Shown here in pieces: positions 8,743 to 17,177 of a stretch of DNA of 64,000 nt (its first letter is position 1; each line of letters begins with the position of its first letter). Under the pieces are notes generated by a model, which was given only the letters and a program-made list of their open reading frames with translations, was not told the origin of the DNA and searched no databases. The stretch is from Acidilobaceae archaeon (GTDB lineage Archaea > Thermoproteota > Thermoprotei_A > Sulfolobales > Acidilobaceae): contig JANXEI010000002.1 of assembly GCA_025058835.1 (NCBI GenBank), forward strand, positions 372,001 through 436,000, written 5' to 3'. A program made the position numbers and the translations under genes.

Positions 8743-9399
8743 ATGAGTGCCTCCTCAAAGATCAGCGTAGGCCCTTTGGAGTTAGAGTTCGGTACGGCGA
8801 AAGTGTTAGGGGCAGTGGGAGCCTTGCTCTTCCTCCTGGGCTTTTTCTTCCCTCTGCTGTCCATTGTAGGAGTAATCTTGGTGCTTATTTCCCTGTATTA
8901 CTTCTCCAAGCTCTATGGAAACCCATATATTTTCACTAACTATGTATACTCTGTGGTGCTCTTTATAGTCGCTAGCGTTCTAGTCGTTTTCGGCTTCGTT
9001 GGTGGCTTTGTTCCCTTCCTCTTCTTGCTCGACCCCCTTAGGGGAGAGGGCGAGGTAGACGTGGGCCTGTTGGGCCTGGGCGTAATAGCTCTGGCAGTCC
9101 TCCTCTACGCCCTTCTCTTCCTAGGGTCTATGTTCTTCTACTACAGAGCCCTCGTCTCTATGGCTGCCAGCTCACAGGTGAGGCTCTTTAGTTACGCAGG
9201 CCTATCAGGCATAGTGGGAGGAGGTCTACTGTTCGCCGGCATACTCCTCCTCATTATAGTGATAGGGGCCCTCTTCATGTTCCTCGGCTACCTGGCCCTG
9301 ATCGCTAGCGCTGCCCTGCTCCTGGTTGCCTTCCTCCAGCTAAAGGAACCGCAGCCCTCGCCGCCCCCACAGCCCATTGAGCCTGCGGCTCCAGCATAG
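8743..9399 (+). CDS. DUF996 integral membrane protein (copy 2)
   Basis: About 218 residues, paralogous to the preceding gene: both have a short N-terminal LEFG-type segment, a first helix ending in PLL, and the block SLYYFSKLYGNPYIFTNYVYS matching the first copy. Five to six membrane helices follow. The tail is proline-rich (PQPSPPPQP). I chose ATG at 8743 because GAGGTAA lies 6 nt upstream; a TTG at 8719 would add eight residues that look unrelated to the family. Between helices 3 and 4 this copy has an acidic loop (GEGEVDVG) absent from the first. Function is unknown; the two copies may form a heteromeric membrane complex, which is only a guess. Confidence 0.8.
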   Translation: MSASSKISVGPLELEFGTAKVLGAVGALLFLLGFFFPLLSIVGVILVLISLYYFSKLYGNPYIFTNYVYSVVLFIVASVLVVFGFVGGFVPFLFLLDPLRGEGEVDVGLLGLGVIALAVLLYALLFLGSMFFYYRALVSMAASSQVRLFSYAGLSGIVGGGLLFAGILLLIIVIGALFMFLGYLALIASAALLLVAFLQLKEPQPSPPPQPIEPAAPA

Positions 9400-9469
9400 A
9401 TAACGTTTGTCTAATCTACCCTGCTCAAACCATGCACAGCTTTTTAGGGAGGGGCTGCTCCGGCGCGGG

Positions 9470-10264
9470 ATGAACCCTGCGGAGAGCCTTAGGCTTATAA
9501 GGGAGAGGAGGCCCCTCGTTCACCACATAATGAACTTCGTTGCAATGAACGATGCAGCAAACGCAACGCTGGCAATAGGTGCCTCTCCTATCATGGCTCT
9601 GGCAGAGGAAGAGCTGGAGGAGATCGCCTCTGCGGCAGACGCGATATACATAAACATAGGCACCCCCACCCCCCTCCTCCTCAGCTCTGCCCTCAAGCTG
9701 GCGCGGCTTGCTGGCAGCTACGGCAAGCCTTTGCTGCTAGATCCCGTGGGCGTGGGCGCCTCAAGCTTCAGGAGGAAGATAGCAGCTGAGGTGCTCAGCA
9801 CGGGCGCTGTTAGGGTGCTAAAGGGTAACGCGGGGGAGATGCTAGCCCTCGCAGGAAAGGGAGGGCTCTCGAGGGGCGTGGAGTCCAGCGTGGAGGAGGC
9901 CTACGAGCCCCTGGAAAGGCTTTCCAAGGAGTACGGCGTGGTGGCAGTCTCCACGGGCAAAACAGATTACGTAGCCTATGGCAGCAGGCTGGCAGCCGTT
10001 ATGGGGGGCTCTGAGCTCTTCAGGCTCATAACTGGCAGCGGGTGCATGCTGGGCTCCGTCATGACCTCTTTCCTAGCGGTTCAAGAGAGCTTCAGGGCCG
10101 CGGCAGAGGCCTCGGCAGCCTTCAAGCTGGCGGGGGAGCTGGCAGAGCTAAAGGCTGGCAGGAACCCTGGCAGCTTCAGGGTGGAGCTCCTGAACGCGCT
10201 GCACAGCCTGCACTACAGGGATCTCGAGACCCTTGCTGAGCGTATTAGGCTCCTAAGGCCATAG
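9470..10264 (+). CDS. thiM: Hydroxyethylthiazole kinase
   Basis: Phosphorylates 4-methyl-5-(2-hydroxyethyl)thiazole for thiamine salvage. It belongs to the ribokinase-like fold. From ATG at 9470 it has 264 residues, the usual ThiM size. Family motifs are PLVHHIMNFVAMNDAAN near the N-terminus, ALGASP-type LAIGASPIMA, LLLDPVGVGAS near residue 92, VLKGNAGEM near 115 and the catalytic GSGCMLGS near 188. A GTG/ATG-like open stretch extends to 9407, but it would add residues outside the family and overlaps the likely promoter, so it is rejected. It is followed 15 bp later by moeA. No other thiamine genes are near. Confidence 0.93.
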   Translation: MNPAESLRLIRERRPLVHHIMNFVAMNDAANATLAIGASPIMALAEEELEEIASAADAIYINIGTPTPLLLSSALKLARLAGSYGKPLLLDPVGVGASSFRRKIAAEVLSTGAVRVLKGNAGEMLALAGKGGLSRGVESSVEEAYEPLERLSKEYGVVAVSTGKTDYVAYGSRLAAVMGGSELFRLITGSGCMLGSVMTSFLAVQESFRAAAEASAAFKLAGELAELKAGRNPGSFRVELLNALHSLHYRDLETLAERIRLLRP

Positions 10265-10279
10265 CTGCGGGGAGAGGCC

Positions 10280-11446
10280 TTGGAGCTGCACAAGCTGGTA
10301 GAGCTCGAGAGGGCAAGAGAGCTCATAGCGTCCTTGCAGCTACGGCCGCCTCCTGTGGAGCATGTGAAGCTGTATGAGGCGGGCTGGAGGATAGCTGCAA
10401 GGAGCGTTGTGGCGCACAAGGACGTCCCAGCAGTGCCCCTCGCAGCCATGGACGGCTACGCGCTTAGATCCTCAGACCTCAAGGCCTTCGCCGCGCTGAA
10501 GCTGAAGGGAGAGGTCAGGCCCGGCGACGAGCCGCCTACGCTGGGCGAGGGGGAAGCGTATTATGTCAACATGGGAGCCCCGCTGCCGGCAGGGGCAGAC
10601 GCGGTCGCTAGGGTGGAAGCTACTAGGGCAGAAGGGGGCCTCGTGAAGCCCCTCGAGCCCATGAGGCCGGGGAAGGACGTGATACCGAAGGGAGAGGTGG
10701 TGGAGAGGGGGGCTGTGGTAGTGGAGAGGGGGGAGCTCGTGAAACCGTACAAGCTCCCCCTCCTCTCCATGCTCGGCGTGCAGGAGCTCGAGGTCTTCAA
10801 GGTGAGGGTAGGGGTGCTGAACGTAGGGGACGAGGTGGACAGGTTTGACAAGCCTACTGGGAAGCCCGTAATAGACAGCCTCTCCCCCATGATAATGGGC
10901 CTCATGAGGGGCCTCGAGCCGAAGTACCTGGGCGTGGTAGGCGACAGGGAGGAGGAGATAGTTTATGCCATAGAGGAGGGGCTAAGGGAGGCAGAGGCGC
11001 TCCTCACCATAGGCGGAGCCTCTGCTGGGGAGAGCGACAGCGTGAAGAGGGCCCTCTCAAGGGCGGGGGAGGTGCTGTTCCCAGGGGTTTCGGTGAGCGT
11101 GCTCAAGAGGGGAGGGGTGGCGCTGGTGGGCGGAAAGCCCGTTGTGGCTTTGCCGGCTCAATGCGTTGCAGCGGCGCTGGTTTTCCATGAGCACTTCCTT
11201 CACATTCTCTCCCGCATGGTGGGGAGGGAGCTGAGGGAGTTCGTGAGGGCTAGGCTTGCAGAGGACGTGGAGGTCAGGCACAGGATGGACGCAGCCTATC
11301 TCTTCAGGCTGGAGGGGGAGAGGGCTTACCCGCTGCGGTGGGGCACGGGCCTTTGCGGAGAGCTAGCTAAGGCTGACGCGTTCGGCGTGCTCTCCAGAGG
11401 TCCCCACAGGGCAGGGGAGGAGTTGGTGCTCCAGAGGCTACTCTGA
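10280..11446 (+). CDS. moeA: Molybdopterin molybdenumtransferase (MoeA family)
   Basis: Inserts molybdate or tungstate into adenylylated molybdopterin, the last step of Moco/Wco synthesis. At 388 residues it is about the usual length. Motifs include VPLAAMDGYALRSSD near residue 55, the PLPAGADAVARVE segment near 100, the MPT-binding domain with GVLNVGDEV (about 178), DSLSPM (about 200) and LTIGGASAGESD near 240, and KPVVALPAQ near 290. Archaea commonly have two MoeA paralogs; which one this is cannot be told. The start is TTG at 10280 after GGGGAGAGG. Its 3' end overlaps the convergent pus10 by 9 bp. Confidence 0.93.
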   Translation: MELHKLVELERARELIASLQLRPPPVEHVKLYEAGWRIAARSVVAHKDVPAVPLAAMDGYALRSSDLKAFAALKLKGEVRPGDEPPTLGEGEAYYVNMGAPLPAGADAVARVEATRAEGGLVKPLEPMRPGKDVIPKGEVVERGAVVVERGELVKPYKLPLLSMLGVQELEVFKVRVGVLNVGDEVDRFDKPTGKPVIDSLSPMIMGLMRGLEPKYLGVVGDREEEIVYAIEEGLREAEALLTIGGASAGESDSVKRALSRAGEVLFPGVSVSVLKRGGVALVGGKPVVALPAQCVAAALVFHEHFLHILSRMVGRELREFVRARLAEDVEVRHRMDAAYLFRLEGERAYPLRWGTGLCGELAKADAFGVLSRGPHRAGEELVLQRLL

Positions 11447-12730
11447 GCCCAGCGGCATCTCCACAAATAGCACATCTAGCTCCACGCACTCAGCCCTCTT
11501 GCCCAGGATGCTCGAGAAGCTTGGGGAGGTCCTGCCGTTGTCTCCGCTCACTAGCTCCTTCACGTAGAGGCCGCCTGAGGCCCAGATGAGGCACTCTGCC
11601 GTAGTGCTGTTCAGCAGCATACATTTGATCCCCAGCACCCTCTTCACCCTCTCCACGTCGCTTCTCCTGTGCAAGACCCTAGTAGGCGTTCTCTGCCTTA
11701 CCAGAGCCCCTCTCAGCTGATCCTCTACTCTCAGCAGCTCCGCCTCGCTCAAGCCCTCCTCCACGACAACGAGGGCCCTGTAGACCTTGGACCTCAGCTT
11801 CGACTCCTCCTTGTAAACTCTCACAAGCCCCCTCTTCGCCCTCCCGCTCAGGCTCACCTCTACCACTCCCCTCGATGCTTCCCTCACTGCCATCTCTGCT
11901 CCCCTCTCGTCAACCTCGCGGTTTCGCGGCTCCTTGATCTCGATCACCATAGGCCTACCGCTGCCCAGCATCCTGGCATCGACGTCCTCCCTCCCTGCCG
12001 CGTGGATGGAGAGGCTCTTCCCATCTGCAAGCCGCAGGATGCTCCAGCAAGCCTCCTCTACGGAATAGTACTTCTTCCCCTCTGGCGAGGGCCAGAAGGC
12101 CTGGCTTATGAGCCTGCCCCTCTTCCAGTACCTCCCCTTTAGCAGGAGGCTCGCTAGCTGCACCTTCGCGTCGCCAGAAGGGAACTTGACGAGGAGGACC
12201 GCCTCTGGCTCCTCGAAGTCCACCCGAAGGCCTTCCCTTGCTATCCTTTTCCCCACCTCCCTCTTGATCTCCCGCTTGATGGACTCGGCAAACGCTAGAG
12301 AGAAACGCGAGATCAGCTGCTCCTCTGCCCTTGCTATGCCCTTCGCTGCCCTTACGCCCACGAGGAAGCTTCTGGCGTTGGTCAGGGTTAAGAGTTCCCT
12401 ACCTTTCTCCGCGGCTTTTTCAATGAACTCCTCTAGCCTGTCGCCGCATATGAAGCAGGGCTCTGACGACAGCTCCTCCCCAAAGAGGGAGCGATAGAGG
12501 GCAGCCGCCTCTGAGCCTATCCTGGGAGCTGCCTTGCGGAACTCCTCCTTTGCCTCCTCCGAACCCTCCTTTATCTGGCGGTGGTACTCCATGACAAGGG
12601 CTCTCTTTATAGCGACGCCTCTCTCCTTGTTGGAGAGGCCTACGCTGAGGGAGGCGAACATCCTGCCCATGCATCTATCGCATAGGGCAACGTTTCTCAC
12701 CAGCTCCCTCGCTACCTCTAAGACTTCCAT
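11438..12730 (-). CDS. pus10: tRNA pseudouridine synthase Pus10
   Basis: Makes pseudouridine at tRNA positions 55 and, in many archaea, 54. It has 430 residues. The N-terminal accessory domain has paired cysteines CDRCMGRMF (about residue 17) and CFICGD (about 92), which should bind zinc, followed by a THUMP-like region. The catalytic core has the signature GREDVDARMLGSGRP near residue 250, where the aspartate in the ED-D motif is the nucleophile. ATG at 12730 is the only good start. A TATA-like stretch, CCTATATAGAACTATATAG (12788-12806 on the minus strand), lies upstream. It is convergent with moeA and shares 9 bp with it. Confidence 0.95.
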   Translation of the reverse strand: MEVLEVARELVRNVALCDRCMGRMFASLSVGLSNKERGVAIKRALVMEYHRQIKEGSEEAKEEFRKAAPRIGSEAAALYRSLFGEELSSEPCFICGDRLEEFIEKAAEKGRELLTLTNARSFLVGVRAAKGIARAEEQLISRFSLAFAESIKREIKREVGKRIAREGLRVDFEEPEAVLLVKFPSGDAKVQLASLLLKGRYWKRGRLISQAFWPSPEGKKYYSVEEACWSILRLADGKSLSIHAAGREDVDARMLGSGRPMVIEIKEPRNREVDERGAEMAVREASRGVVEVSLSGRAKRGLVRVYKEESKLRSKVYRALVVVEEGLSEAELLRVEDQLRGALVRQRTPTRVLHRRSDVERVKRVLGIKCMLLNSTTAECLIWASGGLYVKELVSGDNGRTSPSFSSILGKRAECVELDVLFVEMPLGSE

Positions 12731-12863
12731 TGCGATCTCCCAAGGTATCTCGGTGCCGTCCTCTTGAGCTTCTCTGGAAAGTGGTAATACTATATAGTTC
12801 TATATAGGAAACCCCTAGCTAATTTAATACCTCCTCAGGCGCCTCCCGGCAGGGGAAAGACCA

Positions 12864-13463
12864 GTGAGGGTCATGTTCGTTGGAGCGCACCCTGATGACA
12901 TAGAGTTAGGAGCTGGCGGCACCCTTATAAAGCACGTAAAGAGGAACCACACGGTTCTGTATACCATGATCACTCGCGGAGAGAGGGGGGGAGACCCTGT
13001 AGAGAGAATCAGGGAGCTAGAGGAAGTGATATCTTACGTGGGAGTGAAGGATTACCTCATCTTTGACTTTCCTGACACTTACCTCAATCAGAAGTTCAAC
13101 GAGCTGAAGGACCTGATCGAGGACCTGGTCATGAAGTTCCGTCCTGATAGAATATACACGCACAGCCTCAACGACGCTCATCAAGATCACCGGACCCTTG
13201 CCGAGGCCACAAGGGTGGGCGGGAGAAGGGTAGCCCAGATCCTCTCGTACTGGTCCCCCTCTACTTACAACCACTTCAACCCCAATTACTTCATCGACAT
13301 CAAGGAGGAGGTAAGGGAGAAGATGAAGGTGCTCGAGCTCTACAAGTCCCAGAGCTCGCGTGTTAAGAGGGAGGTCGTGATAGGCATTAACAGGTATCAC
13401 GGTTACATGAACGGCATAGAGTATGCAGAGGGCTTCGAGATAGTGAGGTTCAGGGAGATATGA
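12864..13463 (+). CDS. PIG-L (LmbE-like) deacetylase
   Basis: A 199-residue zinc deacetylase of the PIG-L family, which removes acetyl groups from N-acetylglucosamine-type substrates. Metal-binding motif 1 is GAHPDDIELGAGG near residue 7, the second is HSLNDAHQDHRTLAEA near 100, which supplies His ligands. The start is GTG at 12864; an in-frame ATG at 12873 would also fit the family start MFVGAHPDD. It overlaps the following glycosyltransferase gene by 4 bp (ATGA), so the two are translated together. In bacteria and archaea such pairs act on sugar-linked lipids or glycans, but the substrate here is unknown. Confidence 0.9.
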   Translation: MRVMFVGAHPDDIELGAGGTLIKHVKRNHTVLYTMITRGERGGDPVERIRELEEVISYVGVKDYLIFDFPDTYLNQKFNELKDLIEDLVMKFRPDRIYTHSLNDAHQDHRTLAEATRVGGRRVAQILSYWSPSTYNHFNPNYFIDIKEEVREKMKVLELYKSQSSRVKREVVIGINRYHGYMNGIEYAEGFEIVRFREI

Positions 13464-14818
13464 GAGAGCTTGTCCCCATAATCATCCCCGTGTACAACAC
13501 TACTCCTGCCACAATATTTGTGACCGTTGCATACCTGAGGGCAGTGAGCGAAAACCCCATCATAGTCGTTGACGACGGCTCGACGAGGAGGGAGACGCAG
13601 GAGGCCCTCAAGCTCATCGAAGAGAAGGGCCTTGCCGTGGTGCTGAGGAAGCCTAACGGGGGCAAAATAGATGCAATCAGAGTTGGGCTAGAGTATGCGA
13701 TGAAAACGTACGGCTCGAGATGCGTTTTCACCCAGGACGACGACGTAACGCCTGTGCCCATAGGAGGGGAGTTCGACGGGCTCCTGAGCAAGCACTGTGC
13801 TCAGCTTGAGGAGGATTTCCCCGTCATGACCTACCCCACCCTCAACCAGATCTACGTGCTGAGGGAGCTCGTGGAGAGGCACTCCCTTGGACAAGGGTTA
13901 GCGGAGCTCGGGGAGAGGGTGAGGAGGGTCAAGCCTGACTACGACGTCAGGAGCTACCTCCGGGAGCCCAACTTTCTCGACAGGGTTCAGCACGTAGAGC
14001 ACCTGGTTATGACCCTCCACCTGAGGAGGGCAACGGGAGAGGGCATCTGGATAAACGGCACTGCCCTTCTCTGGCTCTCCACGGGGCTGGCGGAGGTGAT
14101 AAAGCGTCACAGCGGCGAGCACGGCGGGGACGACATTGAGATGGGAGTTATACTGAGGGAGCTGGGGAGGGGCATAAAGTTCTCAGATGAGATCTCTATG
14201 TACGCAGAGTTCGTGAGCAACCCGAAGGCCATAGCGAGGCAGAAGATCATGTGGAACTATGGCGCCTACAGGGCCTTCTTCACTCACCTAAAGACCTCCC
14301 TGAGAGACCCCTTCTACACAGCATACATCTCTGCAGTCCCATTTGCGGTCATCATGTTACTCCCGCTAGGGGGGCTGAGGGCATATGTGGCGGTCCTTGG
14401 CATGGCGTTTTTGCTCGCGCAGATGATGCTCACAGCAACCTACTTGCCAGCTAAGGTGAGGGACAGCTTCATGGACTCTGTGAAGCTCTACGGAGGGCTA
14501 TACGCAGGCCTCCTGTTCCTGCTCCTCCTAATAGCGCACGCTAGCCTCTACGGCAACTGGTCGCTCCTATCGATTCCCCTGATCGGCATAGCGGCAAGCA
14601 TAGTCTATCTGAACTATGTAATATACAAGGCAAACAACGGGGAGAAGTGCAGGGACAGAAGGTTAGGGGTCATAGACCTACTCATTTACACTGGGAGCAG
14701 CGCTACCTACCTAGCCTTTTTCATGCCCATGGGGTTGGGGAGATACATAGTTCGGAAGGTCATCATGGAAAAGCTGCTCGGGAAGAAGGAGAGGACCTAC
14801 AAGATACTCAACCATTAG
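13460..14818 (+). CDS. Membrane glycosyltransferase, family 2 (hyaluronan/cellulose synthase-like)
   Basis: A 452-residue protein with an N-terminal GT-A domain (about 1-280) and two to four membrane helices at about 285-335 and 345-400. Motifs: PVYNTTPATI near the start, VVDDGSTRRE near 37, the DxD-type TQDDDVTPVP near 93, and a GGDDIEMG plus QKIMWNYGAYR stretch near 218 and 257 that resembles the ED and QxxRW elements of processive synthases. It probably transfers a sugar to a lipid or growing polymer at the membrane. The ATG overlaps the PIG-L stop. The 3' end shares TTAG with the convergent ATP-grasp gene, so each stop lies partly in the other gene. Confidence 0.88.
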   Translation: MRELVPIIIPVYNTTPATIFVTVAYLRAVSENPIIVVDDGSTRRETQEALKLIEEKGLAVVLRKPNGGKIDAIRVGLEYAMKTYGSRCVFTQDDDVTPVPIGGEFDGLLSKHCAQLEEDFPVMTYPTLNQIYVLRELVERHSLGQGLAELGERVRRVKPDYDVRSYLREPNFLDRVQHVEHLVMTLHLRRATGEGIWINGTALLWLSTGLAEVIKRHSGEHGGDDIEMGVILRELGRGIKFSDEISMYAEFVSNPKAIARQKIMWNYGAYRAFFTHLKTSLRDPFYTAYISAVPFAVIMLLPLGGLRAYVAVLGMAFLLAQMMLTATYLPAKVRDSFMDSVKLYGGLYAGLLFLLLLIAHASLYGNWSLLSIPLIGIAASIVYLNYVIYKANNGEKCRDRRLGVIDLLIYTGSSATYLAFFMPMGLGRYIVRKVIMEKLLGKKERTYKILNH

Positions 14819-15720
14819 CGCCACTCATATGCTTCTGGCACCCTCACGTACCTCCCTTCCTTTACGCGGAAGTCCACTCTCTCCCCATACAGCCAAGACC
14901 TCACGAGCAGGCTTGGCAGGTTGACGCCGGCTGCCGCGCTTATGTCCAGAGCTCCAGAAAACCTCAAGTTTATTTCCTGGAGCTTCAGCTCCCCCCTTGC
15001 GTTCTCCTTGAACTGAATGTTTAGAGGGCCTGTGAACTCCATGCTCTCCAAAACCCTCTCTGTGTACTCCATCACCCTCCCATCTAGCCGCACTTCGCCG
15101 ATCACCGAAACGCCTGCCCTGATCTTGAGCCTCCTGCGCGGGACTGCTGCCAGGAGCTCTCCCTCTCTGCTCGTCACGACGTCCACGGTCCACTCGTCGC
15201 CCGGCAGGTACTCGACGAAAAACACCCCCTCTTTCTCCACGAACTCGTCCCTCTTCCCCACCGCCACCCCTCTACCTCCTCTCCCCTTCACGGGCTTTGA
15301 CACCACCAGCTCTGCGCTCAACTCTTGCGGCCTAAGGGAGTACTCGGGCACGATGTCTGGGAGCACTCTCTCAAGGGTCCGGTACGTCAGGTACTTGTTG
15401 AGACAGGTCTCCACTGTGTGGGGGGGATGCATCACGTACTTCTCCCCCGCTCTCCCCCTTGCCAGGACCTCTATCTCCTCGTCGACTGTGATGATAACGA
15501 GATCTACGTTCCCCTCTCGTGCTAGCCTATCTAACTCTTGAGGAAACCGGGGGTCGCTTGCAGGGGGGATGACGTAGCTCGCGTCCGCTAGAGCAAAGCC
15601 CTCTGAGTATGGGCTGGCATCTGTAGCCCAGACCCTGAAACCGTCTCTTTTCAGCAGCTTCACTACGTTTATCCCAGCAGGCCCTCCTGCTCCTGTGACT
15701 AGAACGGTCGCCCTGTTCAT
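14815..15720 (-). CDS. ATP-grasp family protein (carbamoyl-phosphate synthase-like)
   Basis: A 301-residue ATP-grasp ligase-like protein. The N-terminal Rossmann-type domain has VLVTGAGGPAGINVVKLL; the central ATP-grasp part has ELVVSKPVKGRGGRGVAV (about 135-155) and the C-terminal part ends with LKLQEINLRFSG, the metal-binding ExN motif. This arrangement matches stand-alone ATP-grasp proteins often found near sugar-modification genes. The carboxylate and amine substrates cannot be inferred. The start is ATG at 15720 and overlaps the HAD gene by 4 bp, so the two are cotranscribed. Confidence 0.85.
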   Translation of the reverse strand: MNRATVLVTGAGGPAGINVVKLLKRDGFRVWATDASPYSEGFALADASYVIPPASDPRFPQELDRLAREGNVDLVIITVDEEIEVLARGRAGEKYVMHPPHTVETCLNKYLTYRTLERVLPDIVPEYSLRPQELSAELVVSKPVKGRGGRGVAVGKRDEFVEKEGVFFVEYLPGDEWTVDVVTSREGELLAAVPRRRLKIRAGVSVIGEVRLDGRVMEYTERVLESMEFTGPLNIQFKENARGELKLQEINLRFSGALDISAAAGVNLPSLLVRSWLYGERVDFRVKEGRYVRVPEAYEWR

Positions 15721-16394
15721 GGTCCTCCTCGCAGGAGATCGGTGAGCTCCCTTAAGCTCTTCACAGTGACTTTCGGCCTCATCTCGTAGAGCACTGCCTC
15801 GTTGGGATACCTTGCGTAAATCCCCCTCTGAACCCTGACGGTGAAGATCCCCAGCCTGTTCGGAGCTAGGAAGTCTTTGAAGGGGTTGTCAGCCACATAT
15901 ACTGTCTCGCTCGCCCTCCTCCCCTCGAGAAGGCGAAGGAAGGGGAGAGGGGACGGCTTCCTGTGGACCTTGCCAAAGCTCTCGTCTATGATGACGACCT
16001 CTCGGAAGAACCTCTCTAGGCCTAGGGACCGGAGCTTCCTCCGCTGCAGCTCTGGCCTACCCTCAGTTAGGAGCAAGAGCTCGTGCTTCCTGCTCAGCTG
16101 CTCTAGGACCTCCTCGGCATCCTCATAAGGCCTTACGTCCTCCCCGCTGCTGTAATACAGTTCCAACACTTTCCCTATTTCTTCCCTCGGCGCGCCCAGC
16201 CTCGCCAGGAGCTCGTCAAATATAGGGAACGTCCTGTCGTGACTCTCGTATATTTCAACGAGAAGCTGAAAGACCTCCTCAGCTCCCCTCCCGAACTTGT
16301 TGCCCAAATATTCTGAGACCTTGAGGAAGGCCTCGCGTAGGAACAGCCACTCATCGTATAAGGTATTGTCGAGGTCAAACACTATTGTCTTCAC
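15717..16394 (-). CDS. HAD-superfamily hydrolase
   Basis: A 225-residue haloacid-dehalogenase-type phosphatase. Motif I is VFDLDNTLYDE at residues 5-15 (nucleophile Asp and general acid Asp), motif II is LLLTEGRPE near 112, motif III lysine lies in RKPSPLPF near 148, and motif IV is YVADNPFKDF near 170. A helical cap (about 16-90) marks subclass I. The substrate is probably a small phosphorylated metabolite, possibly a sugar phosphate given its operon with an ATP-grasp enzyme, but this is inference. The start is ATG at 16394, with the divergent rpl21e promoter just beyond. Confidence 0.9.
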   Translation of the reverse strand: MKTIVFDLDNTLYDEWLFLREAFLKVSEYLGNKFGRGAEEVFQLLVEIYESHDRTFPIFDELLARLGAPREEIGKVLELYYSSGEDVRPYEDAEEVLEQLSRKHELLLLTEGRPELQRRKLRSLGLERFFREVVIIDESFGKVHRKPSPLPFLRLLEGRRASETVYVADNPFKDFLAPNRLGIFTVRVQRGIYARYPNEAVLYEMRPKVTVKSLRELTDLLRGGP

Positions 16395-16424
16395 TTTCCA
16401 TCCGCTATATGCAAGCCTATCTCA

Positions 16425-16436
16425 AGGTTTAATAGG
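16425..16436 (+). promoter_or_regulatory. Putative promoter of the rpl21e-rpo4 operon
   Basis: AAGGTTTAATAGG lies about 35-40 nt before the GTG at 16469. Inferred TATA box for the translation/transcription cluster that begins with rpl21e. Confidence 0.45.
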
Positions 16437-16468
16437 ACAGGAGCCCCGCGCCTCTGGGGTGCCTTAGA

Positions 16469-16768
16469 GTGGTAAAGGCCCCTAGGGGTTTCAGAAACAG
16501 GACCAGGAAGCTGCTAAAGAAGAAAGTGAGGAGCAGGGGCGCCCTGCCAAAGCTAAGCGTGCTCCTCCGCGAGTACTCCGTAGGAGACAAGGTCGCCATC
16601 AAGATAGACCCTAGCTTTCACGAGGGCATGCCTCACCGTAGATATCATGGGCTGACAGGCGTAGTCATCGGCAAGAGGGGAGAGGCATATGAGGTGGAGG
16701 TTTACCTCGGCGACAAGAAGAAGACGTTGTTCGTCCCGCCCCTCCACCTGAGGCCTCTTGAGAGCTAG
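16469..16768 (+). CDS. rpl21e: Ribosomal protein eL21
   Basis: Large-subunit protein of archaea and eukaryotes. It has 99 residues, typical. The basic N-terminus GFRNRTRKLLKKKVRSRG and the SH3-like core YSVGDKVAIKIDPSFHEGMPHRRYHGLTG are diagnostic. The start is GTG at 16469. It is first in the conserved archaeal cluster L21e-Rpo4-DUF655-KsgA, and is followed 12 bp later by rpo4. Confidence 0.97.
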   Translation: MVKAPRGFRNRTRKLLKKKVRSRGALPKLSVLLREYSVGDKVAIKIDPSFHEGMPHRRYHGLTGVVIGKRGEAYEVEVYLGDKKKTLFVPPLHLRPLES

Positions 16769-16780
16769 CGTTGGGGAGGC

Positions 16781-17125
16781 TTGTTGAGAAGGAAGATCGT
16801 TTCTAAGAGATACCTCACGGTATATGAGGCAAGAGCTATTCTCGAGGAGCGGAAGAAGGAGAAGGTGAGGGAACTCCAGGAGAGGGTGTGGGAGTACCTC
16901 TCCCTCTTTCCAACCATTGAGCCACAGAGGGTGAGGGAAGCTTACGAGCATCTTAGGGAATTAGGGCTCTCTGAAGAGATAGCCGTTAACTTGTTGAACA
17001 TCTGCCCCGAGAACGAGGAGGAGGTGAAGCTGATCATCTCTGCCCAGAAGGACATAAGCTTCGAGGGGAAGATCATAGAGTCTATAATTTCATCAGTGAG
17101 GCACGCCTGCGCGCCAGAAACATAA
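16781..17125 (+). CDS. rpo4: DNA-directed RNA polymerase subunit Rpo4 (RpoF)
   Basis: Stalk subunit that pairs with Rpo7, homologous to eukaryotic Rpb4. It has 114 residues with the family's N-terminal KRYLTVYEARAILEER and the C-terminal HRDC-like helical domain (about 50-105). The start is TTG at 16781 (another TTG follows directly), preceded by GGGGAGGC. Cluster order with eL21 and DUF655 supports the call. Confidence 0.93.
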   Translation: MLRRKIVSKRYLTVYEARAILEERKKEKVRELQERVWEYLSLFPTIEPQRVREAYEHLRELGLSEEIAVNLLNICPENEEEVKLIISAQKDISFEGKIIESIISSVRHACAPET

Positions 17126-17177
17126 CATATAAGCCCATTAAATTACTTTTGCGAGGAGTTAACGGTGGTTGTGAGAA

